In this document: piece by piece, positions 25,951 to 35,004 of the stretch | Layout: the number at the start of each line of letters is the position of its first letter | How positions within the stretch are numbered: the first letter of the stretch is position 1 | DNA from: Pseudactinotalea suaedae | GTDB taxonomy: Bacteria > Actinomycetota > Actinomycetes > Actinomycetales > Beutenbergiaceae | Assembly: GCF_009733815.1 (NCBI RefSeq) | Contig: NZ_WNXY01000002.1 | Location: forward strand, 62,001 to 126,000 | Direction of reading: 5' to 3' | DNA length: 64,000 bases | The notes under the pieces: generated by a model | What the model saw: the letters and a program-made list of their open reading frames with translations, nothing else | What the model was told of the DNA's origin: nothing | Databases searched by the model: none | Program-made: the position numbers and the translations under genes

Positions 25951-26887
25951 TCTGGTCCTCTTCCTCGCCGAACTGCGGGTTCTCAGGCGCGACGTCACGG
26001 TTGTAGTCCTCGCCGAGCTCACCGGTCTGGCCTGCCGCCGCGAGGTCGGCCATGTGCTGCTCGAACTCCGCCTGGCTCACCACCTCGACGTTGAACAGCA
26101 TGTAGGCGTGGTACTCGCCGCACAGCTCGGCGCACCGGCCGTAGTAGGTGCCCTCGACCTGCGGCGTCACCTGGAACGCGTTGGTGCGGCCAGGGATGGT
26201 GTCGAGCTTGTACAGGAAGGCCGGGATCCAGAACGAGTGCATCACGTCGCGGGAGTTCAGCGTGAACTCGACGGTCTGCCCGACCGGGAGCACGAGGGTG
26301 GGCACCTGGTCCTGGGACCAGTAGTCCGCGAGGCCCTCGTCGGGGTCGGAGGAGATGTCGTTGAGGTCAGCCGGCTGGCCGGTGTCCCAGACCTGGTAGT
26401 CGAGGTAGTTGAAGTCCCAGCTCCACTGCCGGCCGTACACCTGGATGTTGAGGTCGGTCTCGTCCCTGTCGATCTCGGTGATCGAGTCCTGTGTACGCAC
26501 CGTGTAGAAGAACAGCACGCCGACCATGATGATCGGGATGAAGGTGTAGAGCAGCTCCAGCGGCAGGTGGTACCGCAGCTGCACCGGCAGCTGGTGGTCG
26601 TCCTTGCGCTTGCGGTAGACGATCACGCACCAGATGATCAGGCCCCACACCAGGACGCCGATGATCAGCGCGGCGAGCCACGAGCCGGTCCAGAGACGGA
26701 CGATGGCGTCGGTCTCGTCGGTGGTGTTCTCACCGGTGGGCATCCAGCCGCGCCCCACCGCTTCCGGGGAGCAGGAGCTGATCAGCGCGATGGCCGCAGC
26801 CGCCACGACGGCAGCCGCTCCGGTACGCAGCCGCCGGGCTGCTGAACGCGTGGGCGATGACACTGTGCGCTGGCCTTCCGACGGCAT
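25943..26887 (-). CDS. ctaC: Cytochrome c oxidase subunit II (lipoprotein)
   Basis: 314 residues. The signal peptide ends in the lipobox LISSC with Cys39, so the mature N-terminus is lipidated. Two membrane helices (about 65-88 and 112-132) precede the external cupredoxin domain; the CuA site is [12 protein letters not shown] with the first His in DVMHSFW. It accepts electrons from QcrC. AGGAA lies before ATG 26887. First gene of ctaC-ctaD-ctaF; the C-terminal tail is acidic. Confidence 0.96.
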   Translation of the reverse strand: MPSEGQRTVSSPTRSAARRLRTGAAAVVAAAAIALISSCSPEAVGRGWMPTGENTTDETDAIVRLWTGSWLAALIIGVLVWGLIIWCVIVYRKRKDDHQLPVQLRYHLPLELLYTFIPIIMVGVLFFYTVRTQDSITEIDRDETDLNIQVYGRQWSWDFNYLDYQVWDTGQPADLNDISSDPDEGLADYWSQDQVPTLVLPVGQTVEFTLNSRDVMHSFWIPAFLYKLDTIPGRTNAFQVTPQVEGTYYGRCAELCGEYHAYMLFNVEVVSQAEFEQHMADLAAAGQTGELGEDYNRDVAPENPQFGEEEDQNG

Positions 26888-26947
26888 TTCCTGACGACTT
26901 CCGATGACCTGTCTGCACCTTCTGCGGGCAGCCGGCCGTCGGCCTCA

Positions 26948-26953
26948 ACACTA
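26948..26953 (-). promoter_or_regulatory. Candidate -10 box for ctaCDF
   Basis: TAGTGT on the minus strand about 60 nt upstream of ATG 26887, the best TAnnnT match in the 116-bp gap. No clear -35. Confidence 0.3.
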
Positions 26954-27003
26954 GCGCGAGAGCGCGCCTTCTCGGGACATCGACGCCCCCGGAAGTGGCG
27001 CTC

Positions 27004-28026
27004 TCAGGCGGCGCCGAGCACGTCTGCCACGACCGCGATCGCGGGCCCTGACTCGGAGCTGGGCGCGACCAGCACCACGCGCGAGCCGACCGGGACGCCG
27101 TCGAGCAGATCGAAGATCGTGCCCTGGCCCAGCACGGCGACGAGCGGGCCCGACGTCGGGGACACGACCCCCTCGGAGTCGGCCGACTCACCATAGGCGG
27201 GCGACCACGAGGTCTCCAGGCTGCTGCCGTCCCAGTAGACGACCGAGAAGGCGACGGCGACGCTCTGGCCCATGGCCACCGGGTCGCCGGAGCCGTCGGC
27301 GAGCCGGTAGACGGCAGGCTCGGCCGGTTCCTCGGCGTCGGCGGCCACGGAGACCGTTGCCGCGGACCCGAGCTCGCCCTCGACGACGACAGGCAGGTCG
27401 GGGACCTCGAGCGGCGTCGCGTCGGCCTGGCCGGCATCGCTGGCGTTGAAGGTGTCGACGACGTCGACGACGAAGACGATGGTGTCGGTGCCGCCGATGC
27501 CGGCGCCGGCGTTGCCCTGCTCGCCGTACCCGAGCTCAGGAGGGATCGAGATCAGCAGCCGCGAGCCCACGGTGGCCTCGGGGATGCCCGTGGCCCAGCC
27601 ATCGACGACGGAGTTCAGCGAGAACAGCGAGGGCGCGCCCCGCTCGTAGGAGCTGTCGAACTGGGTGTCGCTGCCCCAGACGTGGCCCGCGTAGTTGGCC
27701 AGCACGGCGGCGCCGGGGCCGACCTCGACGCCGTCGCCCTCGCTCAGCACCTCGACCTGCAGCCCCTCGGGGGCGCAGCCGTCCGGCCAGGTGAAGCTCG
27801 GTGCCTCGCCGAACGCCCCGCCGGCCTCGGGCAGCTCCTCGCCTGCGGGAGTGCAGGCCTCGGCCGCGTCGGTGGGGGCCTCGGAGGACGCGCTCGGGTT
27901 CAGGCTCGAGGTGCCGGTGGGGTCACCGCCGCCCGCACCCTCGGAGCCGCATGCGGCGAGGCCGAGGAGGGCGGCCAGAAGCGCCGCCGTGGCGAGTCCG
28001 CCACGGCGCGCACGGGCGCCGCTCAG
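27004..28026 (-). CDS. FKBP-type peptidyl-prolyl isomerase lipoprotein, probable CTG start
   Basis: 340 residues if started at CTG 28026, whose CTGA overlaps the erpA stop. From there the protein begins with a textbook lipoprotein signal (RARRGG, ATAALLAALLGLAAC, Cys26), then a Ser/Glu-rich linker and an FKBP domain (residues ~105-185; YAGHVWGSDTQFDSSYERG, then IPPELGYGEQG, TIVFVVDVVD). A second, more diverged FKBP-like half follows. No ATG, GTG or TTG occurs in frame between the CTG and GTG 27750, and the latter would remove the signal peptide and the first strand. Likely an extracytoplasmic folding factor next to the respiratory genes. Start is inferred. Confidence 0.78.
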   Translation of the reverse strand: MSGARARRGGLATAALLAALLGLAACGSEGAGGGDPTGTSSLNPSASSEAPTDAAEACTPAGEELPEAGGAFGEAPSFTWPDGCAPEGLQVEVLSEGDGVEVGPGAAVLANYAGHVWGSDTQFDSSYERGAPSLFSLNSVVDGWATGIPEATVGSRLLISIPPELGYGEQGNAGAGIGGTDTIVFVVDVVDTFNASDAGQADATPLEVPDLPVVVEGELGSAATVSVAADAEEPAEPAVYRLADGSGDPVAMGQSVAVAFSVVYWDGSSLETSWSPAYGESADSEGVVSPTSGPLVAVLGQGTIFDLLDGVPVGSRVVLVAPSSESGPAIAVVADVLGAA

Positions 28027-28376
28027 TGGAACGAGTCGCCGCAGGCGCAGGATCCGCCGGCGTTCGGGTTGTCGATCGTGAAGCCCTGCTGGGAGATCGT
28101 GTCGGCGTAGTCGATGGTGGCGCCGGCGAGGTACGGGACGCTCATCTTGTCGACCACGAGCTGGACACCTTCGAACTCGCGGACCGCGTCACCATCGAGG
28201 TCGCGGTCGTCGAAGACGAGCTGGTAGATCAGGCCTGAACAACCGCCGGGCTGCACACCGAGGCGCAGCCGAAGGTCGTCACGGCCCTCCTGGTCGAGCA
28301 GCGCCTTGACCTTGGCGGCGGCGACATCGGTCAGCGCGACGTCGTGAGTCGGGGCGGGAGCCTGGGTCTCCGTCAT
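28023..28376 (-). CDS. erpA: A-type iron-sulfur cluster insertion protein
   Basis: 117 residues of the HesB/IscA/ErpA family that carries Fe-S clusters to apoproteins. The three ligand cysteines are in QPGGCSGLIYQ and the terminal GGSCACGDSFH. AGGAGG precedes ATG 28376; the in-frame start at 28433 would add non-conserved residues. Its TGA overlaps the CTG proposed as start of the FKBP gene. Likely clients in this window include QcrA and NarGH. Confidence 0.93.
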   Translation of the reverse strand: MTETQAPAPTHDVALTDVAAAKVKALLDQEGRDDLRLRLGVQPGGCSGLIYQLVFDDRDLDGDAVREFEGVQLVVDKMSVPYLAGATIDYADTISQQGFTIDNPNAGGSCACGDSFH

Positions 28377-28469
28377 GGTGCTGTTCCTCCTGTGCGCGTC
28401 CGGTGCGGGTGGACCGGCTGTCCGTCCCAACACACGACGTTGCGCCTGTGTTCCTGAGTCCAGCGTACG

Positions 28470-29606
28470 TCAGCGAGACCAGGTTCTCGCGACCCTGCTC
28501 GCGCGCCGGGACAGCGCGGTGGCCAGATCGACCGGCGGCGCGGCTCGCCCGGGTGCGGGCGGGTCGGTCAGCGGGTAGATCGCCTCCAGGCCCGTGCCCG
28601 ACAGCTCCCGCCGGCTCAGTCGCACGGTGGGCGCCAGCGCGACCGCGGGCACGAGGGCTGCCAGCGCGACGCGCCCGACGGCGCCAGGTACGCCGTCGAG
28701 AGCGCCGCCGTCGAGCACTCCCCCGGCGGTCAGCACGAGGTCCGCACGGCCGACGGCGGCAGCGAGATCGGTCTCGACGGCGACGACGTCGGCCCCCGGC
28801 AGCACCCGCGCACCCGCGCAGGCGAGCGCGAACGCGACGCCACCGCCGGCGCCCGTGTGCGGGCGCCGGGACGCACGGACCTCCTTGGCGCCCTCGCCCA
28901 GCAGCAGCGAGGGTCGGGCCCGGTACGCCGACTCGATCGTGGCGACGAGGCCGGCCAGCTCGAGCTCACGGGCCTGCGCCGCGGCAGCATCGATCCCGGG
29001 GCGCCCGGCCAGGGCGGCTCCGGCACCACTCAGACCTACGAGGGGTTCGAGCGTTGCTGCCGCCACGACCACCTCCACGTCCCGGAGCACCTCGGACGCC
29101 GTGCGCAGCACCGCCTCGGCGGGCACCTCGGGCGCAGCACCAGCGAGCGCACGCAGCGCACCGAGGCCGGCGTCGTGGGTCCCGCCCGCCCCGACGCCCA
29201 GCACGACGCGCCGCACACCCGCACGGATCGCCGCCAGCAGGACGTCCCCGACGCCGGCGCTGCTCCCCTCGGTGGCGAGCCGGGCGGCATCGGGCGCCTG
29301 CGGGTCACCCAACCGGGTGGCCGCCTCGACGTACGCGCTGTGCCCCACACGCAACCAGGTGGTGGGCGCCTCGACGCCCCACGGGTCCCGCGCCAGCACG
29401 GCTTCGTGCTCACCGCCCAGCGTCGCGGCGAGCGCCTCGAGGAACCCGGCCGCGCCGTCGGTCATCGGGTGCGCGGTGATCTCGTCGTCGGGCCGGGCAT
29501 GGGTCCAGCCGTGCGCCAGGTGTGCGGCGACGTCGACTGCGCTCGCCATCGCGGCGGTGTCGTCGGGGCCGGCCCCGATGCGGTCGGGGGCCATCAGCAG
29601 TCGCAC
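28470..29606 (-). CDS. glxK: Glycerate kinase
   Basis: 378 residues of the GlxK/GarK family (glycerate to 2- or 3-phosphoglycerate). N-terminus VRLLMAPDRIG is a slightly altered form of the family's start, and VLGVGAGGTHDAGLGALRAL (about 175-194), LTAGGVLDGG and EGAKEVRASRRPHTGAGGGV are its conserved blocks; the usual GGSAT-type motif reads GAGGTHD. GTG 29606 is chosen to keep the N-terminal strand; ATG 29594 is the alternative. CACACT 6 nt upstream is a possible leaderless -10. Divergent from the DUF3043 gene. Somewhat diverged, so the exact substrate is less sure. Confidence 0.82.
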   Translation of the reverse strand: MRLLMAPDRIGAGPDDTAAMASAVDVAAHLAHGWTHARPDDEITAHPMTDGAAGFLEALAATLGGEHEAVLARDPWGVEAPTTWLRVGHSAYVEAATRLGDPQAPDAARLATEGSSAGVGDVLLAAIRAGVRRVVLGVGAGGTHDAGLGALRALAGAAPEVPAEAVLRTASEVLRDVEVVVAAATLEPLVGLSGAGAALAGRPGIDAAAAQARELELAGLVATIESAYRARPSLLLGEGAKEVRASRRPHTGAGGGVAFALACAGARVLPGADVVAVETDLAAAVGRADLVLTAGGVLDGGALDGVPGAVGRVALAALVPAVALAPTVRLSRRELSGTGLEAIYPLTDPPAPGRAAPPVDLATALSRRASRVARTWSR

Positions 29607-29633
29607 GCGGCGAGTGTGCCAGGTCAGCGCAGA

Positions 29634-29639
29634 TAGGCT
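29634..29639 (+). promoter_or_regulatory. -10 box of leaderless DUF3043 gene
   Basis: TAGGCT, 7 nt before GTG 29647, no ribosome site. Confidence 0.5.
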
Positions 29640-29646
29640 CGGTGTC

Positions 29647-30252
29647 GTGTTCGGACGCAAGAAGAACGACGAAGAGGCACCGGTTGCCTTCAAACCCATG
29701 CCCGTCGCCGAGGAGACGCCTGTCGTCGGCAAGGGACGACCCACGCCGAAGCGTCGAGAGGCTGAGGCCGCCAACAAGCGTCCGCTGATCTCGGGTGACC
29801 CGAAGGCCGACAAGGCGAAGGCCCGCGCGGCCCAGGCCAAGCAGCGTGCGCTGATGGACCAGGCGATGCAGACCGGCGACGACCGGTACCTGCCGGCCCA
29901 GCACAAGGGCCCGGTGCGCCGGTTCGCCCGTGACTGGATCGACTCGCGGTGGACGCTGGGTGAGTTCTTCCTGCCGGTAGCGCTGCTGGTCATCGTCGTG
30001 ATGTTCGGCGGCAGCATGGTCGGACTGCCCCCGCAGATCATCGTGTACGCGATCCTCGGCCTGTACGCGATCGTGCTGGTCGCGCTGATCGAGGCGATCA
30101 CGTTGTCCGTCGTGGTGCACCGCCGGGCGGTCGCCACGTTCGGCAAGCCCAGCACGCGCGGCATCCGCCTCTACACCGCCATGCGTTCCATGCAGATGCG
30201 CCGCATGCGCCTGCCCAAGCCCCAGGTCAAGCGCGGCGACCGCCCGAGCTGA
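29647..30252 (+). CDS. DUF3043 membrane protein
   Basis: 201 residues, an actinobacterial family of unknown function. A charged N-terminal arm (MFGRKK, GRPTPKRREAEAANKRPLI) precedes the conserved YLPAQHKGPVRRFARDWIDS and two membrane helices (about 107-127 and 131-153), then a basic tail. The arm/helix arrangement suggests a cytoplasmic basic protein bound to the membrane. It lies in the same place as Rv2206 next to glxK in mycobacteria. Confidence 0.85.
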   Translation: MFGRKKNDEEAPVAFKPMPVAEETPVVGKGRPTPKRREAEAANKRPLISGDPKADKAKARAAQAKQRALMDQAMQTGDDRYLPAQHKGPVRRFARDWIDSRWTLGEFFLPVALLVIVVMFGGSMVGLPPQIIVYAILGLYAIVLVALIEAITLSVVVHRRAVATFGKPSTRGIRLYTAMRSMQMRRMRLPKPQVKRGDRPS

Positions 30253-30284
30253 TCGACGTAGCACCACCTCTCTGGGAGACACCG

Positions 30285-31295
30285 ATGCGTTATCGCCACC
30301 TCGGCCGTTCCGGCCTCAAGGTCACCGAGATCACCTACGGCAACTGGTTGACCCACGGCTCGCAGGTCGAGGCCGACGTCGCCGCTGCGTGCGTGCGCGC
30401 CGCGCTCGACGGCGGGATCACCAGCTTCGACACCGCTGACACCTACGCCAACACCAAGGCCGAGGAGGTGCTGGGCGTGGCGCTGGCCGGCGAGCGCCGC
30501 GAGTCGCTGGAGATCTTCACGAAGGTCTACTTCCCGACCGGCCCTCAGGGTGCCAACGACACCGGGCTGTCCCGCAAGCACATCATGGAGTCGATCAACG
30601 GCTCGTTGCGTCGCCTCCAGACCGACTACGTCGACCTCTACCAGGCCCACCGCTACGACTACGCGACCCCGCTCGAGGAGACGATGCAGGCGTTCGCCGA
30701 TGTGGTCCGGACCGGCAAGGCCCTGTACATCGGCGTCAGCGAGTGGACCGCACCGCAGCTGCGTGAGGGTGCCGCACTGGCCAAGGAGCTCGGTTTCCAG
30801 CTGATCTCCTCGCAGCCGCAGTACTCGATGCTGTGGCGGGTCATCGAGGAGGAGGTCGTCCCGACCTCCCGCGAGCTGGGCATCTCCCAGATCGTCTGGT
30901 CACCGATCGCCCAGGGCGTGCTGACCGGCAAGTACCAGCCCGGCCAGGCGCCGCCGGAGGGGTCGCGCGCCACCGACACCTCGGGTGGGCAGCAGATGAT
31001 CCGGTCCTGGATGCGCGACGAGGTCCTCGAGCGTGTCCAGCAGCTGCGCCCGATCGCCGACGAGCTCGGCCTGAGCATGGCTCAGCTCGCCGTGGCCTGG
31101 GTGCTGCAGAACGACAACGTCGCCGCCGCGCTCGTGGGAGCCTCGCGCCCCGAGCAGGTCGCGGACAACATCAAGGCCTCCGGCGTGGACCTCGAGCCCG
31201 AGGTGCTCGCCCGCATCGACGCCGCCCTCGGCGACGTCGTCGAGCGCGACCCGTCCAAGACCTACGACGTGTCCCCCAAGGAGCGCCTCAGCTGA
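30285..31295 (+). CDS. Aldo/keto reductase, Kv-beta-like
   Basis: 336-residue TIM-barrel NADPH oxidoreductase. Catalytic Asp and Tyr are in TSFDTADTYANTKAEEVLG, Lys in IFTKVYF and His in YQAHRYD; the coenzyme-binding end is GASRPEQVADNIKAS. The sequence is closest to the bacterial relatives of voltage-gated potassium channel beta subunits (AKR6/YghZ-like), which reduce small aldehydes such as methylglyoxal. GGGAGA lies 8 nt before ATG 30285. Convergent with pyrD. Confidence 0.9.
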   Translation: MRYRHLGRSGLKVTEITYGNWLTHGSQVEADVAAACVRAALDGGITSFDTADTYANTKAEEVLGVALAGERRESLEIFTKVYFPTGPQGANDTGLSRKHIMESINGSLRRLQTDYVDLYQAHRYDYATPLEETMQAFADVVRTGKALYIGVSEWTAPQLREGAALAKELGFQLISSQPQYSMLWRVIEEEVVPTSRELGISQIVWSPIAQGVLTGKYQPGQAPPEGSRATDTSGGQQMIRSWMRDEVLERVQQLRPIADELGLSMAQLAVAWVLQNDNVAAALVGASRPEQVADNIKASGVDLEPEVLARIDAALGDVVERDPSKTYDVSPKERLS

Positions 31296-31328
31296 GGTCC
31301 CTTCCTCGCACGCGCCCGAGTTTCCACA

Positions 31329-31368
31329 CGGTTCTCGACAACCGACTGGTTCCAGCACGATTCCGTGC
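31329..31368. terminator. Weak hairpins between convergent genes
   Basis: CGGTT-CTCGAC-AACCG (31329-31344) and GCACG-ATTC-CGTGC (31355-31368) are small perfect hairpins within the 104-bp gap between the aldo/keto reductase and pyrD. They may serve as a bidirectional terminator. Confidence 0.35.
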
Positions 31369-31399
31369 GCCGCGAGGTGTACGGAATTGAAAGCTGGGG

Positions 31400-32413
31400 T
31401 CAGCGGAGGGCGCGGTTGATCGTGCCCGCCCAGGACGGTCCGGCGTAGACGAAGGCTGTGTAGGCCTGGACCACGGTGGCGCCGGCGTCGAGCATCGCCT
31501 GCGCGTCGCGCGCCTCGGAGATGCCGCCGACGCCGATGACCACGGCGTCCGGGCCGACCACGGCGCGCACCCGTCGCACCACCTCGAGCGCCCGCGGCAG
31601 CAGCGGTGCTCCGCTGAGCCCACCGGGACCGTGGTCGTGCGCGATCGTCGTGTTGGTCGCCACCACGCCCGCGAGACCGAGCTCGACGGCGAGGCGAGCC
31701 ACCGCGTCGACGTCCTCGTTCGCGAGGTCGGGCGCGATCTTGACCAGCACGGGCACGTCCCGGCCGGCCGCGTAGGCGGCCTGCTCCTGCACGGCTGCGA
31801 GGATCGGCCGCAGCGACTCCGTGGCCTGCAGGTCGCGCAGCCCGGGCGTGTTGGGCGAGGACACGTTGACGACGAGGTAGTCCACGTGCGGCGCCACCGC
31901 GCGGGCGCTGGTGACGTAGTCGGCCACCGCCTGCTCGGGTGGGGTGATCTTGGACTTGCCGATGTTCGCGCCCAGCACCAGCCGCTTGCCGGCCGCGGTG
32001 CGGCGCAGCCGGGCGAGCCGGCGGCCAGCGGCGGCCGCGCCCTGGTTGTTGAAACCCATCCGGTTGACGAACGCGCGCTGCTCGAGCAGGCGCATCAGCC
32101 GCGGTCGGGCGTTGCCGGGCTGCGCGTGCGCGGTGACGGTGCCGACCTCGATGAAGGCGAACCCCAGCGCGCGCAGCCCGAGGGCCATCGTCGCGTCCTT
32201 GTCGAACCCGGCCGCCAGACCCAGCCGACCCGGGAGGTCGCGGCCGAAGACCCAGTGAGCGCCGCCGTCGGGCAGTCGCCCGAACAGGGCGGTGACGATC
32301 GCTCGGAGCGGCGGGACCTCGCCGGCGAGTCGGATCAGGCGGCCGGCAAGGTGATGGGCGGTCTCCGGATCCAGGCGCGAGAGCACGCGGCTGAACAGCA
32401 GGCGGTAGAGCAC
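31400..32413 (-). CDS. pyrD: Dihydroorotate dehydrogenase (quinone)
   Basis: 337 residues, class 2 enzyme: the N-terminal amphipathic part [22 protein letters not shown] anchors it on the membrane and feeds electrons to menaquinone. FMN-site motifs are [31 protein letters not shown] with the catalytic Ser, VLVKIAPDL and IGVGGI. GTG 32413 is preferred over a start at 32461 because it begins 5 nt after the upstream stop, has GGAG/GAGG nearby and matches family N-termini. Last gene of a three-gene minus-strand unit. Confidence 0.94.
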   Translation of the reverse strand: MLYRLLFSRVLSRLDPETAHHLAGRLIRLAGEVPPLRAIVTALFGRLPDGGAHWVFGRDLPGRLGLAAGFDKDATMALGLRALGFAFIEVGTVTAHAQPGNARPRLMRLLEQRAFVNRMGFNNQGAAAAGRRLARLRRTAAGKRLVLGANIGKSKITPPEQAVADYVTSARAVAPHVDYLVVNVSSPNTPGLRDLQATESLRPILAAVQEQAAYAAGRDVPVLVKIAPDLANEDVDAVARLAVELGLAGVVATNTTIAHDHGPGGLSGAPLLPRALEVVRRVRAVVGPDAVVIGVGGISEARDAQAMLDAGATVVQAYTAFVYAGPSWAGTINRALR

Positions 32414-32418
32414 GGACC

Positions 32419-32859
32419 TCAGCTCCGGACCTGGGAGAGCCGGCGGGGGCTCGACCACCACAGCCAGGCGAGCCCGAGGAACGGCAGCACGAGCGGGATG
32501 TATCCGTACCCCTGGCCGAAACCGGACCAGACCGAGTCGGCGGCGAACATCTCGGGGTGGGTGAGCGAGAGGACGCCGACGGTGAGGACGCCGACGAGCT
32601 CGAACAGCACCGTGACCCAGCCGACCACGCGCAATCGGCGGCCGTTGTGCGCGAGCGCCACCGTGGCGACCACGTAGACGACGGCGGAGAACGCGGACAG
32701 CCCGTACGCCAGCGGGGCCTCACCGCCCTTGGCGATCAGCTGGTAGCCCGCGCGCGCCGTGGCGGCGATCGCGAAGACGCCGTAGACCACGATCAGCACC
32801 CGACCGGCGCCGAAGGCGGGCCGGCGGGTGTCGGCGGGGCCCTGAGGCTCGTCGGTCAT
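32419..32859 (-). CDS. Hypothetical four-helix membrane protein
   Basis: 146 residues with about four membrane helices (RVLIVVYGVFAIAATARAGY, AYGLSAFSAVVYVVATVALA, VVGWVTVLFELVGVLTVGVL, and YIPLVLPFLGLAWLWW). The central AHNGRRLR and SVWSGFGQGYGYIPL segments resemble conserved actinobacterial integral-membrane proteins found next to pyrD. ATG 32859 overlaps the upstream gene's stop (ATGA). No function known. Confidence 0.75.
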   Translation of the reverse strand: MTDEPQGPADTRRPAFGAGRVLIVVYGVFAIAATARAGYQLIAKGGEAPLAYGLSAFSAVVYVVATVALAHNGRRLRVVGWVTVLFELVGVLTVGVLSLTHPEMFAADSVWSGFGQGYGYIPLVLPFLGLAWLWWSSPRRLSQVRS

Positions 32860-33233
32860 GCTGCTCCCTGTCCCATCGACCAGAGCTGAAGGATGCGGAG
32901 CTCCATCACCAGCACGGCGAGGGCGATCACCACGAGCGTCACCGAGCTCCACCGGGTGCGCTCCGCGATCGCGACCACCGCGGCGGCCGGGAGCAGCAGC
33001 ACGGCCACGATCACATAGCCCCAGAACACCGGGGGCTCCGCCAGCTCCCGGCCACCGGCGAGCTCGATGATCGCCCCGACCGCCTGCACCAGCAGCAGGA
33101 CGAGCACCACGCCGCCAGCGATCAGCTGCTTGAGGATGACGGCACGGTCGCGCAGCGCCCAGATCCCCGCCCAGAGGGCGAGCAGTCCGCACGCGGCCAT
33201 CGCGGCGTAACCGCCGCCCGTGACGAGGTCCAC
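32856..33233 (-). CDS. Hypothetical four-helix membrane protein
   Basis: 125 residues with four hydrophobic segments (AAMAACGLLALWAGIWAL, IAGGVVLVLLLVQAVGAII, WGYVIVAVLLLPAAAVVAI, TLVVIALAVLVMELRIL), ending in the signature LQLWSMGQ. Overall it resembles actinobacterial proteins annotated only as membrane proteins. GTG 33233 abuts the stop codon of an eight-residue leader ORF (TAG then GTG), suggesting translation by reinitiation. First gene of the unit leading to pyrD. Confidence 0.72.
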   Translation of the reverse strand: MDLVTGGGYAAMAACGLLALWAGIWALRDRAVILKQLIAGGVVLVLLLVQAVGAIIELAGGRELAEPPVFWGYVIVAVLLLPAAAVVAIAERTRWSSVTLVVIALAVLVMELRILQLWSMGQGAA

Positions 33234-33260
33234 CTACGGCACCCGGATCTGGTTCGTCAC
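33234..33260 (-). other. Possible leaderless 8-residue leader peptide
   Basis: GTG 33260 opens an ORF of eight codons (MTNQIRVP) whose TAG touches the GTG of the membrane-protein gene. A TAGCCT box lies 8 nt before it. No ribosome site precedes the downstream GTG except sequence inside this ORF, so coupling is plausible. Confidence 0.35.
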
Positions 33261-33268
33261 GGCGACCA

Positions 33269-33274
33269 AGGCTA
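33269..33274 (-). promoter_or_regulatory. -10 box for membrane proteins-pyrD unit
   Basis: TAGCCT on the minus strand, back-to-back with the pepA promoter in the divergent gap. Confidence 0.45.
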
Positions 33275-33340
33275 GGCCATGCCGCACCCGGTCCGGGTCG
33301 CCGGGCCGTTCGCGCGGGCGAGCGGGCGGCCGATCCTCAG

Positions 33341-33346
33341 TAGGGT
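33341..33346 (+). promoter_or_regulatory. -10 box of leaderless pepA transcript
   Basis: TAGGGT, 7 nt before GTG 33354; no ribosome site. Confidence 0.55.
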
Positions 33347-33353
33347 GGTTCGG

Positions 33354-34832
33354 GTGACCACCGTCGAGCTCAACAGCACCCCTCTCGCCAAGATCCGCAG
33401 CGACGCCCTCGTGCTCGCGACCAGCGCCGGTGACCAACCGGGCGTGCTCGCCGTCGCAGGGCTGCCCAAGCAGCTGCGCGCCGCCGTCGAGAGCGCCGCG
33501 AAGGTCGTGGGTGTGACCGGCGCGCTGGACGAGGTTCTCAAGGTTCCCGCGCCGGCGGGGTTCGCCGCTCCGCTGCTGGTGCTGAGCGGTACCGGTATGG
33601 CCTCCGACGCTCCGCTCACGGCCGAGGCGCTGCGACGCGCCGCAGGGTCGGCCGGTCGGCAGCTCGCCGGCACCGGCACCGCGACGTTCGCGTTCCCGGT
33701 CCAGACCTCGGGCGACGCCGCTGCGGTCGCGGAGGGCGCGCTGCTCGGTGCCTACTCCTTCACCGGGTACAGCGGTTCGCCCACACCGCTCACCGCCGTC
33801 GAGGTGGTCGTGCCGGACGCCAAGGACAAGGTGACGCGCACCGCCGTCGAGCGCGCCGCCGTCCTCGCCGAGGCCGTCCACGGCGTCCGTGACCTGGTCA
33901 ACACCGCCCCCAACGACCTCTACCCCGCCTCGTTCGCCGACAGGGCGAAGGATCTCGCCAAGGGCAGCAAGGTCAGCGTCACCGTGCTCGACGAGGCGGC
34001 GCTGCGCGCGGGCGGTTACGGCGGACTGGTCGGGGTCGGGCAGGGTTCGACGCGCGGTCCGCGCCTGGTCAAGCTCGAGTGGAAGCCCCGCAAGGCGGCT
34101 GCGCACTACGCGCTCGTCGGCAAGGGCATCACGTTCGACTCCGGTGGCCTCTCGCTCAAGCCGGCCAAGTCGATGGAGACGATGAAGTGCGACATGGCCG
34201 GTGCGGCCGCCGTGCTGCACACGGTTCTCGCCGCCGCGCGGCTGGGGGTCGGCGTCCGAGTCACCGGGTGGCTCGCGCTCGCCGAGAACATGCCCTCGGC
34301 GACCGCTCAGCGACCCTCCGACGTCATCACGATCCGCGGCGGTCGCACGGTCGAGGTCCTCAACACCGACGCCGAGGGCCGGCTGGTGCTGGCTGACGCG
34401 CTCGTCGCGGCCGGCGAGGAGAGCCCCGATGCGCTCATCGACATCGCCACCCTCACCGGTGCTCAGATGGTCGCCCTCGGCAACCAGGTCAGCGCGGTGA
34501 TGGGCACCGAGGACACCCGCGCCGAGGTGCTCGCTGCCGCGGAGGCCGCCGGTGAGCAGTTCTGGCCGATGCCGCTGCCCGAGGAGCTGCGTGCGTCGAT
34601 GAAGAGCCCGGTCGCCGACATCGCCAACATCGGCGACAGGTTCGGCGGCATGCTCGTCGCGGGTCTGTTCCTGCGCGAGTTCACCGACGGCAAGCCGTGG
34701 GCGCACCTGGACATCGCAGGCCCGGCCTTCAACGAGGGGTCGGCGCGCCACTACGTGCCCAAGGGCGGCACCGGCGTCGGGGTGCGGACGCTGCTGCAGC
34801 TGGTCGAGGCCGCGGCCGGCGGCGGCCGATGA
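33354..34832 (+). CDS. pepA: Leucyl aminopeptidase (M17)
   Basis: 492 residues, cytosolic hexameric metallo-aminopeptidase. The metal/catalytic blocks are VGKGITFDSGGLSLKP, MKCDMAGAAAVL and the M17 signature NTDAEGRLVLADAL; the catalytic Lys lies in the first. The N-terminal ~165 residues are the non-catalytic macro-like domain. GTG 33354 is set by the -10 box; an in-frame ATG at 33279 would include promoter DNA. Followed after 172 bp by lpdA. Confidence 0.94.
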   Translation: MTTVELNSTPLAKIRSDALVLATSAGDQPGVLAVAGLPKQLRAAVESAAKVVGVTGALDEVLKVPAPAGFAAPLLVLSGTGMASDAPLTAEALRRAAGSAGRQLAGTGTATFAFPVQTSGDAAAVAEGALLGAYSFTGYSGSPTPLTAVEVVVPDAKDKVTRTAVERAAVLAEAVHGVRDLVNTAPNDLYPASFADRAKDLAKGSKVSVTVLDEAALRAGGYGGLVGVGQGSTRGPRLVKLEWKPRKAAAHYALVGKGITFDSGGLSLKPAKSMETMKCDMAGAAAVLHTVLAAARLGVGVRVTGWLALAENMPSATAQRPSDVITIRGGRTVEVLNTDAEGRLVLADALVAAGEESPDALIDIATLTGAQMVALGNQVSAVMGTEDTRAEVLAAAEAAGEQFWPMPLPEELRASMKSPVADIANIGDRFGGMLVAGLFLREFTDGKPWAHLDIAGPAFNEGSARHYVPKGGTGVGVRTLLQLVEAAAGGGR

Positions 34833-34842
34833 GTGCACCAGC

Positions 34843-34876
34843 GAGTGAGGACCGGAACGGAGTGAGGACCGGAGCG
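34843..34876. repeat. 17-bp tandem duplication in pepA-lpdA gap
   Basis: GAGTGAGGACCGGAACG is followed immediately by GAGTGAGGACCGGAGCG (one mismatch). Such GAGTGAG/GCGAGCG runs are common in high-GC intergenic DNA; no function evident. Confidence 0.6.
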
Positions 34877-35004
34877 AGCGTCGGTGCGCGACCACGGGCC
34901 ATGAGGGTGAGCCGCGCCACATCCCGCCGTCGAGGTCGGGTTCCGTTGCCGCGGGAGGGCCGGTCGGTGCCAAGATGGTACGGACCCGATCCGGAGGTGC
35001 GCAG

